Under the pieces are notes generated by a model. The model was not told where the DNA came from, searched no databases, and saw nothing but the letters and a program-made list of their open reading frames with translations. This document shows, in pieces, positions 11,530 through 22,205 of a stretch of 64,000 nucleotides of DNA; position 1 is the first letter of the stretch; every line of letters starts with the position of its first letter. The position numbers were made by a program, and so were the translations under genes. Source of the DNA: Incurvaria masculella (Eukaryota; Arthropoda; Insecta; Lepidoptera; Incurvariidae); assembly GCA_946894095.1 (NCBI GenBank), contig OX335645.2:14035001-14099000 (forward strand), in the 5' to 3' direction.

Positions 11530-12689
11530 TCACTTCTTGGCATTGAATCCTTCGCCGGTGGGGTCCAGGATCCAAGGATAGTTGTTAGGGCACTCCATGC
11601 AGGTGAAGAGACGTAGCGTCTCCCCGGGGAGCTCCCGCGTGGTCAGCGGACACGCATTTGGCAGCGAGCAGAAGGGCTGGCCCTTTACATCACACTTCTC
11701 CTGCTTCCACTCCTGAAAGTCACGCAGCGACGTGAGCTCGGTCGGGTTCTGCATCCACTGGATAACCTGCAGCATTGTCGTGAAGTAAACTTCGTTTTTC
11801 TGCAGCATTTCTTCGATGAACTTGATAAGTTCGTCGCGGAATTCCTTCTTGGACTTGAGCCACGCCGCGTGGAAATGTAGTCCGAGAGGTGCGCGGTTCG
11901 TGCTGAAATGGCGGTTGAAGTTGTGTCGCAGGAGGCGTCCGAACTGTTCACCGGTCTGAATATTGGAGCAGGAGTCCACCACGTGACAACCGGGCAGCGA
12001 CTCGTCGAAGGTCGGGTCGTCTCGTCGGTCCAACTCGTTCATCACCATCTCCCACACGGGGTGGCTCCGCGAGGGGCAGTTGTGCGCATTGCCGTTGCAC
12101 TTGTGAGGCATCCGGAAGTAGAGAGTGTAGGGCCAGATAGGCACACGACTCAGAGGCGCCGTGATCGAGGCGTCATAAACGAAGAACTGATCGGACATCA
12201 TCTCGAACTGCTTGTTACCACCGACGCGGAGGTATGGTGCTCGGATTCCGATGATAGAGCCATCGCTGATATTGGCGAAGCGTTCTGTGATGAGGCGTGC
12301 GCCGGCCATCTCGGCCAGCCAGTCGTCATAGGAGCCAGCGGACCAGTACTGCGGGTCGTCCTTGTGCGTAAGGGAGAAAACTGCGATCTCATTTCCTTTA
12401 CGGTGCAGCTCCTGGAGTGCCGCGTAGTTGGTGTACTTGTGCGAGACAAAGAAGGTTCCGCGAATGGCGCAGCCGTTGGGATTGTGGCGATTACCGTTGA
12501 AGATCTGCTCGTAGAGGTCAATATTGTCGACGTTCACGGCTCCGTTGAAGGTGATGGTGATCATCTGAGGCACCTGGTTGGGCTCCAAGCCGGCTGGGAT
12601 GCGGGTGCCGTCCGCCGAGCAGAAACAGTCGGGCAGAGAACACTGGTTAGTGTCACAGTCGGGCGCTCGATTCGGGTCCAACTCGACGG
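11530..12689 (-). CDS. CDA2: CDA2 exon 5, CE4 deacetylase-like domain and C-terminus
   Basis: A single large exon (385 residues and a TGA stop). It contains MITITFNGAVN, NEIAVFSLTHKDD, RAPYLRVGGN, DASITAPLSRVPIWPY and LGLHFHAAW. The CE4 motifs RxPY and the late LxxH-like histidine are kept, but the metal-binding Asp and first His are replaced (Gly and Phe). CDA1 codes the same region in two exons, so an intron was lost here or gained there. Confidence 0.95.
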
Positions 12690-15600
12690 CTGTAAGAAAT
12701 TTTATTATGTCATTTTCTTCATTATCTTGTTTAGCAAGTATATTTAAATAAAATGGCATTTATTATCGATAAAAAAATATTTATAGGTTTTTAACATACA
12801 TTTTAAACAAGCTCCGAAGAGAACCACCCCCAATAAGTATACGTTCCGACAAAAAATAAGAGCTAGAACGAACAATATGTACCTTTTGTATGCAATCTGA
12901 CATGGATGGCTAATACCACACAACTACCGTTATGATACTAGCCCAAAACACCACATTCCCGAGGGAAAACACGGACGATTTTAGTTGCCGCTTCGACAAT
13001 CGTAATTTAATGCGATGAAACTAACCCGGTCGAGATCAATCCTTCCGCCTAGTAAGTAAGAAATGGGACCACAAATCCCTTAGTTAGGCTTTGTTTACTA
13101 GATGAAATTAAGGTTATAATAACCCTTTAACATCCTGGGTAAATAAATATTTTAACTGCCTATTTTAGTTCTCAAACATCATTGTTTGAGAACACATATA
13201 CATAGTGCTAGGTTTTGGGGATATCCCTGTAACCAAGGCCGTCTGAAACTAGGCTGGGCTACTAACTAGGCTAGTGCCCTTGGGCACACAAGAATTTGGG
13301 GCCCTTTTGGAAAGTAAAAAAGCGACATGACAATGCTTCAGAAATATTTATTTTACCATTAATAGCATCAGCGCGTGCAGACCATCTTGTTTCCGAAAGA
13401 GACTTCAGGACTCTATTTGCACCTAAATGCTCTGTCAAAATTTTCCATCGTTTTGTCGAAGTTGAGAAAAAAATTGAACTATTTTTGTACAATTTGAAAG
13501 AATGTTACTGCTTCAGTTACACACTCAACAGCCTGAACACCCACCAAATTTAGCGAATGTGCCGCGAAAAAAGGGTAATGTGCCCGACAAAAATGTTTTG
13601 AGAATAAATGTTTGAAAGAAATTGTCGGTCCTACGGGGCCCCCTGAGAATGGGTGCCCTGGGCACGGGCCCCGTGTGCCCTCATGGTAAAGACGGTATTG
13701 CCTGTAAGAACACGATAATTTAAGTAGATACTTACTGCAGGCATTCTCATCGGACTCATCTTTGCAGTCCGGCTTTCCGTTGCAGAACAAATCTTTCTCA
13801 ATACAGTCTCCGCTTCCACAGGCGAGCTTGCCCTCGGGACAAATTGGCTCATCCGTTTTCAGTCGAGGCATTACTTTGTGGGGCTCTGAAAAATAGAGAT
13901 TTCATAAAAAACGGGCTCTGACGAAGTCGACACAGGTGTGTCTGTAGTGTGCCTGAGTGTGCCTTGGTGAAGTTTAATCTGAGAGAAGAAGAGAGAAGGT
14001 TACACAGCTATATAGAGAGGCAGGAAAGGGATCCATGGTGATGCAAAGAAATGTTATTCACATGTTGAGAAGTCGGTACGAGAAGAACAATTACAACAAA
14101 CAACACAGATTAACGTTTGGATGGACCGTGAAAAATTAATATTGTCATTACAGGCGATTTCAGGAAATAGAAGAAGACTGGAATGGAAAGCTAGTTACTA
14201 CTCTTTTGAATGAGACATTGGGCAAATCTTATATAATTTACATAGAAAATTAAACCACACACCATCATATGACATGATAAGTTAGATACTATACTTGCCT
14301 ATGTATGATTCAAACGATGGAGAGGTATAAGTCGTACGAATATTTCAAGATCAAGAAAATTATAATATCCTTAGGAAAATTAGAAATTTTCGGGATTCGC
14401 TCACAATCAGCACATTTTTTTTTTAAAGTTAATGATTAATTAATGATTGATAATATTTCGGTTTCTTAAAATCTTCCGAAGAATTTTTTTGTGATCTTGA
14501 AATGTTTTTAGCGACTTTTGAAGACCATTCTCAATATAGATGAGTCACACTTACGCCATTGGTAAGTTTTTGTTAGAAATATCCCATACACATGCAAATA
14601 GATTAGCTTTAAGCCCAGGGCTCGATAAGGGTTAGGTAGTGAACAAAGAAAGAGCTTAAACAGGCGAGCAGTCCACAATGAAGCTGATAACGAATAGTGT
14701 TACGCAACCCAGAGGTGAGGGGATATGTTAGTTAAATCAGATTAGGAAACGAAGGAGAAAGTGTTATGTTATGTGTTGTGTCGTGAGGGCATAGGTATTT
14801 ACACTGCGCCGCGTGTGCGCTGGATGCGGGTGTGGGTGTGGGTGTGGGAGTTGGGTCTGGGCCGCGGCCCGCGAGCGCCGCACGGGTCTCCGCCGACCTA
14901 GCCAACTACTGGTCGCATGCAACAAGGATTACACTACATAGTGCGCCGACTAATCCCAGGCCCGTGAACACAGCTACGCGCAGTCAGCGGTAGGTAATGT
15001 CGGCACTTACTCTCGAGGCGGTCACAGTTGGTCACTTTGCCCTTCCAGTCGCACGTCTGTTTATCGACGTCGAAAGCCAAGCCGGACGGGCAAGTGATCT
15101 GTTTAAGACCTGATCTAGTACACCTGTGTTGACAAGAAATAGGAAAGGTCAGTATTGCGGTAGAGAAGCGAGGAATGGCGAGTCGGAAGGGCGATTTGTC
15201 GGCGGCGAACTCCAAACAAGCGGTTCGCTCGGCGCACGGCTCGCACCGCTCCTTCCGTCTCGCCACTCCTCCCGTTGCGACACTTACTTTCGATCTTATC
15301 GCAATTTTTAACATTAGTTTTCCAGTCGCAGGTCTGACGATCGATATCGAAGGCCAGCCCACCGGGACAGCGCACGGAGGCGAGCCTCGTGGCACCGTTC
15401 TCAGCACCCTTGTCGCACCTGCGGCACACAACACACGCGTCATGTTCTCGCCTGGGGCGCCGGGCGCGGTGCGAGTAGCGCCTCACCGCGGTGTGAGGCC
15501 CGCCGTCGCGCCGCGCCCCTCGCGCGGGGTCAGCTCAGCGGGAGGAAAATGTTTGCCACCGCAATACATTTTTTATTAATTCCTTGCCTTTTTTTATCTT

Positions 15601-18248
15601 GGACTAAAATAATTTGGAAACTAGTTTGCTTTTCTTAATACAGCAAATTAGAGCATAAACGAGGGCGATGCCAGGATTGTGAGGTGGTCGTACCTGACTA
15701 CGTCGCGGCAGTCGCCGTCGGTGGAGAGGCGGAAGTACTCATCACCGGGTCGGTCATTGCAGAGCTCTTCGGGAGTCTGGTCGGCACCTTCCGAGTCCTC
15801 ATCCTGCCGCTTGACGCGCGTCTCTCCGCAAACTGCCGCAAGCCATAAAAACAACGGTCACCGTCTGCAGTAAGGCAGTAAGGAAGTGCGCCGTCACCGT
15901 CAGCTGCCGGGGTCCGGTCTGCGCCCTCCGTGTCCCCTCCTACAGTTGACGCGCGCCTCTCGACACGCTGCCACTCGTCATGCATAAACGACTATCACCG
16001 CGGGACACGAGCCAAGGTCGCCGGCTTAGATCCGCCCGCGGCGAGTTTCGTCACATACAGCTAACTTTTAGAAGCAGCTGGGGTATCTAGTCTAAAAGGC
16101 TCTACTAGTTAATCGTTAAGCTCGCCAGTATCGCGAGCGAGAGGAATGCAGTCATGAAATTATCGAATTGCGGCAAATGCAAGCCAATAACTTATAAGAA
16201 AACACGTTATTGCAACGTGATCTATCGGAAATGCTAGTACTTGGAATGGGACAAGTAGGTACTTAACTAGTTACGTTTGCTAATGGGATGTGTTAATGGA
16301 CGAGTTTAATTTTAATAAGTTGCGAGAGTTTACAATGCAAGACACATATTACCTTGGGAATGGATTATTTTGGAAGCAAACCATGATTTTGTAACATCAA
16401 TCGATGCGTGATATTCCTAGAAAACTTCGAAAATTCGGAACGCACAATCGATAAGTGGGCACGCTCCACTGAAGTATATGTGTAACATACCAAAACAGCT
16501 CAACGCGTACCGCGCGCGGCTGTAGGCGGCAGCGACGGATTATTACCTCAGCCTTTCATAACTTGCCATGCAAGAACTGCCTAGCAGATATTAGATGGTG
16601 TAACCTATCGATGCAGTCGCCAGTGCGCGCGAATGAACTTTGAATGGCTTCTGTTGCTTCAAACTAAGACTTAGTAAATGTCAAACGTGAAACAGTATCT
16701 ATAGCTGTACGTTAAAACGATGATCATTGTTGGTTGGGTAAGATATCCTGCTGGAGCCGGCGCGAGTCTAGGCGACGTGACGGACCTCGGATTAAACGTT
16801 TAGAAGGCAACGATTAAAGCGTGAAGGCACACAGTAAAGATAATACTGCTAGCGGCATTGGGTTAAGTCGTGTAGCAATATGGAAAGAAATCGGGGTCAT
16901 GCGGCGTCTGAGCCGCCACGTCCGCGACGGCGGCGGAGGGACGGCGGCGGAGGGACGGCGGCGGAGGGACGGCGGCGGAGGGACGGCGGCGGAGGGACGG
17001 CGGCGGAGGGACGGCGGCGGAGGGACGGCGGCGGAGGGACGGCGGCGGCGCCTGCGGTGGCGGAGATGGAGGCAATACCTCCATTTCATATATCTTACAC
17101 CAATATGAACACCATTTCCCTGCTCCTAGGAATCCGAAGGCTCAATTGTGGTTCAAGAACTCGAAAAAATCCGGAATGGTTAAAATTTAACTCCGCAGTG
17201 ATTATAGTTTTAACTCAGAATGGTTAAACTTTATCTCCGCAATGGTTATACCGAAATGGACGGTACTCCGAGTTTCCGCATAAATCCGGATTCGTATCCT
17301 GTATTTTTTTCAGATTTTCAAATGAGCAAGGAACAGGTTTCCCCAAAAAGATTGGAAAAGTTCATAAATCAGTAAAAAAGGTCATGTGAAGTGGTCGGGA
17401 ACAATTGAAATAAGAAAAAAAGTATCGTTGGCTTCCGATCTGAAACGACTAATTATTACTTTGGAATGGATGTTTTATAAAATTTTGATAACTTTTAATG
17501 TGGAATGGAAATGGCGATAGGAGCAGGTAAGGTTAATGAGGACAGAAATCGTTGAATGCACCCGCCCGTCCGTTCATGTTGGCGTGCTACCAGTCATCAG
17601 GACGCGGCGGCAGTATCGGCACGCGCCCATACGCGACACCTCCGCAATGTTAAAACAATCACACGCTGTCGAACTCTAACTAACGGGACTCTACCGTAAC
17701 ATGGACACCAAATCATCGGCTCATGAAATCCAAACGAGCATTTTAAATTTTATAATAGAGCCCAAGGATCAATGGTAAAAAAATAGACACACATGTTCAG
17801 TTGTACAAACTACTATATGATGATTCTTTGAAGCCATTTCAACATCGCGAGAACGACCGAAGTGAAACCATTAAAATTAAATAACAGATAGGCGACATCG
17901 CTATAAATGACTTTCTAGAAATGGAAAGTGCGTTCCGGGAAGTAGGTTTCGACTCGTCAAACCGCTAGATGTAATGTTCTGAGCACGACTCTACGATCTT
18001 ATCCAACTCAGTTTTATATGGTTGCATTTGTCCTTGCATCGAATATCGATTAAAGATAATATACGTCTTAGAGTACAACGAGAAACAAAATACATTAAAG
18101 ATCATACAAATGAATGCTAACAATTGAGCGGGATAAAAGAAGGGGTGGGTGTTCAAATAAGGGTGGGTAAGGCAGAAGGCAGCTTGTACTCACCAGCGGA
18201 GGCTATCAGAAGAGCGCACAGGGCGAGGCGCGCTTGGCGAGGTGTCAT
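11530..18248 (-). CDS. CDA2: chitin deacetylase 2 (vermiform type), complete, with alternative exons 3a/3b
   Basis: Exons on the minus strand: 18194-18248, 15694-15832, then 15288-15418 (3a) or 15011-15123 (3b), 13736-13885 and 11530-12689. All junctions are GT-AG and phase-consistent, giving 544 residues with 3a or 538 with 3b. Domain order: signal peptide (about 1-19), peritrophin-A type chitin-binding domain with six cysteines (about 43-100), LDL-receptor class A repeat (CPEGKLACGSGDCIEKDLFC and on to DESDENAC), then a CE4 polysaccharide deacetylase domain and a conserved C-terminal tail ending FNAKK. Group I insect chitin deacetylases are secreted and modify chitin in cuticle and tracheal tubes. 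The sequence is of vermiform/CDA2 type (ELDPNRAPDCD, SADGTRIP). The canonical metal motifs TFDD and HSxTH read TFNG and FSLTH here, so catalysis is doubtful; I believe TFNG is usual for CDA2 orthologues, but that is from memory. The next gene upstream is CDA1 in the same orientation. Confidence 0.95.
12893..13075 (-). repeat. SINE fragment (tail part)
   Basis: The shared stretch beginning gacatggatggctaatacca, followed by accacattcccgag and a decayed gcgatgaaactaacccgg. It belongs to the family seen at 18.7, 34.7, 38, 39.6, 44, 48.6 and 60.4 kb. Confidence 0.65.
13250..13690 (-). pseudogene. hAT-superfamily (ZMYM1-like) transposase remnant
   Basis: Two overlapping frames on the minus strand give AAHSLNLVGVQAVECVTEAV and then FFSTSTKRWKILTEHLG and LSETRWSARADAI. 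HSLNLVG followed by FF-S-T and LSETRW is typical of domesticated or mobile hAT-like proteins annotated as zinc finger MYM-type 1-like. A frameshift near 13480-13492 and missing ends show it is dead. Confidence 0.7.
13736..13885 (-). CDS. CDA2: CDA2 exon 4, LDLa domain
   Basis: It codes KPHKVMPRLKTDEPICPEGK through DESDENAC: the six cysteines and the calcium-binding acidic box DCKDESDE of an LDL-receptor class A repeat. Donor GTAAGT, phase 1. Confidence 0.93.
13886..15010 (-). other. CDA2 intron 3 (between exon 3b and LDLa exon)
   Basis: About 1.1 kb with no gene. It contains the C/A-rich (transcript strand) tract at 14820-14850 and a GC-rich patch at 14860-14890. Confidence 0.7.
14815..14866. 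repeat. GTGGGT-type G-rich tract
   Basis: Repeats of GGGTGT on the plus strand, read as CCCACA repeats in the CDA2 transcript, 145-196 bases downstream of exon 3b. Confidence 0.7.
15011..15123 (-). CDS. CDA2: CDA2 alternative exon 3b, second half of chitin-binding domain
   Basis: 113 bases, acceptor CAACACAG, donor GTAAGT. It codes 37 residues, CTRSGLKQITCPSGLAFDVD to TNCDRLE. It shares 19 of 30 aligned residues with 3a. Alternative CBD exons giving CDA2a/CDA2b are known from other insects such as Tribolium, as I recall. Confidence 0.9.
15288..15418 (-). CDS. CDA2: CDA2 alternative exon 3a, second half of chitin-binding domain
   Basis: 131 bases, acceptor GCCGCAG, donor GTAAGT, same in/out phase as 3b. 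It codes 43 residues, CDKGAENGATRLASVRCPGG to KNCDKIE, with the remaining cysteines and the TCDW aromatic motif. It is six residues longer than 3b before the shared CP motif. Using 3a and 3b together would supply surplus domain halves, so they are most likely mutually exclusive. Confidence 0.9.
15694..15832 (-). CDS. CDA2: CDA2 exon 2, first half of chitin-binding domain
   Basis: It codes CGETRVKRQDEDSEGADQTP then EELCNDRPGDEYFRLSTDGD and CRDVV, ending with two bases of an Arg codon before a GTACGA donor. It includes the first two cysteines of the peritrophin-A fold. Confidence 0.93.
15880..15985 (-). pseudogene. decayed duplicate of CDA2 exon 2
   Basis: Minus-strand sequence after a CAG-type acceptor (cgtgtcgagaggcgcgcgtc and onward) aligns with the start of exon 2 (tttgcggagagacgcgcgtc), with further matches through the DSEGADQTP region. 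In the required phase it hits TGA (AGC TGA) after frame-shifting, so it cannot replace exon 2. Confidence 0.7.
16926..17049. repeat. 14-bp minisatellite, about 9 units
   Basis: The unit GACGGCGGCGGAGG repeats from 16926 at exact 14-base spacing to about 17049, lying inside CDA2 intron 1. Open frames across it are translations of the repeat. Confidence 0.95.
18194..18248 (-). CDS. CDA2: CDA2 exon 1, signal peptide
   Basis: ATG at 18248-18246. It codes MTPRQARLALCALLIASA (18 codons) plus one base, then a GTGAGT donor. A hydrophobic core follows a basic N-terminus, typical of a secretion signal. It has the same length and phase as CDA1 exon 1. Confidence 0.9.
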
Positions 18249-18324
18249 GGCGGAGGCGGCGCGGGCAGGCTCGGGCGCTGCTGCCGGACTACTGAGCCGG
18301 AGACAGAGAGCGCGCCACCAAGAA

Positions 18325-18362
18325 GTGACTGCCGCCCCTCTTACAAAATTATTTATATAACT
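18325..18362 (-). promoter_or_regulatory. CDA2 core promoter: TATA box and initiator
   Basis: TATATAAA (18352-18359) lies 29 bases upstream of a CAGTCA initiator whose A is at 18330, which is 82 bases before the CDA2 ATG. Spacing and motifs are those of an arthropod TATA/Inr promoter. Confidence 0.75.
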
Positions 18363-18659
18363 CGAGGCTGCGCGCGCGCACGACCGCTCCGTCGGCTCGC
18401 AGGGCTCGCTCGTAATTGACTGTATTGTGTTTTCGCGCTGTCCGATCGGCGTGCCGCCGGTCCTCCTGGCTGCACCCGCTCTATCGGTAGTCCATGCCCG
18501 AGAAAATCCTTATGTTTCCACTTTCAGTGAGAATATCAATCACTATCAAGTTTTGTAAAATCTATTTATCGCGAAGGAATGAGCTCGAAGGCTTTTACGA
18601 CTCTCTGTGGTATATTAATAATTTAGTTGCAAACACAGACCCTTTATTTGACTTACAAG

Positions 18660-19065
18660 ATTTGGACATGACGATTCAATGTTTTTTGCTGGACATGGGT
18701 GGCTAACCACATCCGTACCCACCGTCATGACATTAACCCAACACACCGCATTCCCGAAGGAATAAGGTGCCATGCCAGTGAACTTCCCTTTATGATCATG
18801 CTGGCATTGAACAGGATGGAAAACGCGGACATTTTTTTTATTGCAGCTCTGCGTTTATTAACGCTACCACCTAGGAGATAAAGGAGGCCTACAGTTTTAC
18901 GTGGATCCCGAACCATGGAACAGCATTTTGTAACGAAATGCACTTATTCAAGTCAGGAAGATAAATAAATTGGTGCATGAACGGGGCAGAGATTTGAACC
19001 CATGACCTCTGGCATAGAAGGCAAGTCCACGCGCCCCTGAGCCACGAGCTGATCAGCCTAATAAT
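18660..19065 (-). mobile_element. tRNA-derived SINE, near full length
   Basis: On the minus strand the head (about 19050-18975) reads with a tRNA-like A box (GTGGCTCAGGGGCGCG) and B box (GGGTTCAAATCT), followed by a body that ends at the ctggacatgg tail near 18660-18690. Confidence 0.75.
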
Positions 19066-19654
19066 CTATTGAGTAAGGAGGAGGTGGAGGGTTAATTAAA
19101 AAAATTACCGGCCTCACCCGAACACCATGTTCATCCGTCCCGGGGGGTTAACATCTTAACCACGTCCCGGGATGTGTTATTAAATCGGTAATCTAGTTGC
19201 ATTTCGTGCCGTGCTAACTGTTGAATGACGTTGATTTTCAACCAAATGAATTGAAATTTACCAGTCGCGCAGGGAAAAGACTTCAACGCCGAGGAAGCTG
19301 GCAAGGCTTAGAAGTGCGACTCTCGCTGCTGCGCAGCGATGAAATGGAATATGTATTTCACTTATGTTTATATCTTAGGGAATTCCGTGATTCCAGTATG
19401 TTTGACTGTGGCTTTTTAAAAGCAGACCAACCAAAAAAATAAAAAAAGAACCTTCTTCCGAGAAAAAAAAACGGTGTTATTTCCCCGTGGCACGTACAAT
19501 ATGTGCAATGGATTAAATTTACTTTAATTCAATACATTTATTTCTTTGAATTGTCTAATTGTAGGATCCTTAATTATATGTTTGAAGATGAAAGAATAAT
19601 AATCAATTCACTCTTTAAATACATCTAAATTACTAACGCACTTAAAACATCGAA

Positions 19655-19865
19655 ATGAAAAACCATTATGGTACCTACCACCTAATAGGGGGACCAACAG
19701 TTTCACATGGATTCCGAACTATGGAACAGCTCACATTCCTGACGAAATACACGTATCCAACTCATAAAGAGAAAAAAGCATGAATGGGGCGAGGATTTGA
19801 ACCTAGACCTCTGGTATGCTAGGTAAGCCCTCGCGCCACTAGGCTACGAGGCGCTCATACTTATT
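19655..19865 (-). mobile_element. tRNA-derived SINE, 5' part
   Basis: Minus-strand head with TAGCCTAGTGGCGCGAGGG (A-box-like) and GGTTCAAATCC (B-box), then the conserved body around attccgaactatggaacagc. The 3' tail is missing. Confidence 0.75.
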
Positions 19866-20574
19866 CTATGTTAATTAAATTAAGTAACCTAAATATTGTA
19901 TAAATTTCTAATGTATTACGTGCATCTAAACGAACCATTTCATCACAATGTTACTTGAAGGATGAATGCAACAAAAGAGGAGGCTGTCAAGACGTTTCTA
20001 GAAAACAATAGGCTGTGGGCGGGAGGCAGCGGCGCGCCGCGAGGGCGGCGGGCGGGGGACCAGTGATTCAGTCAGCTGAATTATATGAAACTATTACTTG
20101 TGGCATCACATCGCATCACCTTGGCATGATTACCCTAGAGGGAGGGATCGAAACATTTCGGCGCAATTCTGGAATCGTCCTTGAATCGTAAAACTTTTCA
20201 AGTAATTATTGAATTGAAAATGTCCCTCGTGATAATTTTAGAATTAGGTTAGGTTAACCTAATTCTTGCCAAGAGAGTTTATCAAAATAGCTCGGTAACT
20301 ATTATATTTCCGTCGACAGTCACGTCACGGTGCTAAACAGAGCAACGGTTACCATTTGAATGAACATAAAAATTAAATTAAATTTAACCAATATTTTGCT
20401 TCATGTGTTCATATCCTTCATACATAGTATAAATAAATATACAGAGCGTCCTAATGTTAAATTTGGGAAATGATTATTGGGATGGAAAAAAAAGAACTTA
20501 CAAATAAGAAATTATACTTTCCATATAAAATAATTCACATAACTTAGTGTTAAAATAAAGTAGGAACGATAAAT

Positions 20575-20672
20575 GTAACTGGGCTGTACATCTACTCTCA
20601 TGTTAGCCTGACACGCCACGTGGGATCTAGGTTCCATGCCAAGACCTTCTTCATGCACGACTACAACATCGC
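20575..20672 (-). repeat. SINE fragment
   Basis: The body stretch catgttagcctgacacgcca and gttccatgccaagacctt matches the other SINE copies. Head and tail are absent. Confidence 0.5.
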
Positions 20673-21984
20673 CTCAAAGTACAATGGGCGAAAAAAATAT
20701 TTCAAAAATTAATATCTCGGTAATTAGATACTTACGAGATTTTTTATTTTTTTGGTCTCGGAAAACATAAGGATTATGCTAACGAAATTAATATACAGAC
20801 CGTTGTATATAGGTACGCTTGACCTACGTTGGCGACATTAACTGGAAAGATTGAAAATGAATGAATTCATTGTTTTAGCCTCCTTTCTAATATATATAGA
20901 TAAATCGCTTAAATTAATTTATCTATAAAGATTAATTTATTATGAATTGGTTGTTTTTCAAAATAAAGTATGTAAATTTTCTTAAAAACTACAATAAATA
21001 ATAGATTCTTTCTTTAGTTAATATTTTCATGTTTTACAGACGTTTCTACACGTACATACCTACATATAATGGTCTTTACGTATGCATCTAATAAGCGCAT
21101 ACATAAGATCTCCCCGTAAGGAAGGAATAGGTAATCATATTTTAATATCCGTGCATCCAATTTGAGTAAGTGTATAATTAATGTGATGTTTGCGAAAGAC
21201 CAACTAAATCACAATACCTTCGATACCAGTTTGTCATGATAATAAATAACGAAGACCCACGCAAGTGAATGATGGTCGCGATTGGCTGGCAAAACGAAGT
21301 GCGCAGTTTTCTTGAATCTTTCTAAACTCATCCCAAGTTCAATGTCATTGGTTCGACGACATGTGAGCACACTTGACCATCGCAGTCGTCGAACTAAGAG
21401 CCGTGGAGTGGAAGTAAAAAGAAGAAAATATTTTCGTAACGGCTACGGTGGAGTTAATGGAGTTATACTATACCGGCTTTAACGTTTTGAACCAAAAAAT
21501 CGGAACTGTTTATCCGTTGCTTAAAACGTGTTCTTGCTATCTAATGTGATTTAGTTTTATTACGTGTTATTATTTTTAGCCATGTTGTCTGTGCCCAATG
21601 CTATGGTCATAAATATATGTTTTATGGAATATACCGTACTTTCTGTCATGATACTTGTCAACACAACACATGGGAACTAAACAGGTGCCATGTCAAGGCT
21701 ATCTGTTTTACAGAATGAAGAACAGACGATTCTCAATGTCTTCATTCGATCATTTTCTATTCAATGGGATGTTACTGACCCAGGCGGGATTAGGCTTACA
21801 TACCACCTTTCAAGTAGAGATGAGACTTACAGTTTTACGTAGGATCAACTTGAATTGAAATGAACAATCGAACGAATCCGACGACACCTTTTATAACCCG
21901 AGGACTCGAGCCAAATTGACGCTAATAAAATATGTAAAATCTATTTCTATTTTATTTTATTCTAAATCTAGTTCAGCTAATATG

Positions 21985-22205
21985 TAATAAAATATCCGGC
22001 TCCGCTCGGGTCAATGTCGTTTTGGACTGATGCTGAATATTTTCCTGGATACTAAATGAGTTCTCCATACAAACTTTCATCCCCTATTTCATCCCCTTCT
22101 AGTGTAAGTGTGGTCAAGGTCCAGACTATTTTTAAGCCGAAATTCATCAAAATAGGTTCAGCGGTTTATGCGTGAAAATGCAACAGACAAAGTATGTATG
22201 GATAC
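21985..22205 (+). repeat. LINE 3' tail-like fragment (RTE-type)
   Basis: Contains atatccggctccgctcgg and attcatcaaaataggttcag with cggtttatgcgtgaaa, a phrase common in 3' regions of insect RTE-like LINEs. A related fragment is at 59245-59465. Confidence 0.5.

Larger units (their letters stand above)
12690..13735 (-). other. CDA2 intron 4 with SINE and hAT relics
   Basis: Intron between the LDLa and catalytic exons. It holds a SINE tail (12893-13075) and a hAT/ZMYM1-like transposase remnant (13250-13690). Confidence 0.8.
15833..18193 (-). other. CDA2 intron 1
   Basis: A 2.4 kb intron holding the pseudo-exon 2 copy, a 14-bp minisatellite (16926-17049) and a short imperfect repeat (gaatggttaaa units, 17175-17250). 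No other gene seen. Confidence 0.75.

Noticed and set aside
11908..12747. 279-residue plus-strand open frame
   Set aside because: It lies antisense to the CDA2 catalytic exon; its length follows from codon bias of the real gene and it has no recognisable domain.
16814..17227. Several Arg/Pro/Gly-rich open frames
   Set aside because: They translate the 14-bp minisatellite and occur in multiple frames of both strands.
19780..19865. tRNA gene
   Set aside because: A and B boxes are present but no cloverleaf with acceptor stem can be built, and the sequence continues into the SINE body.
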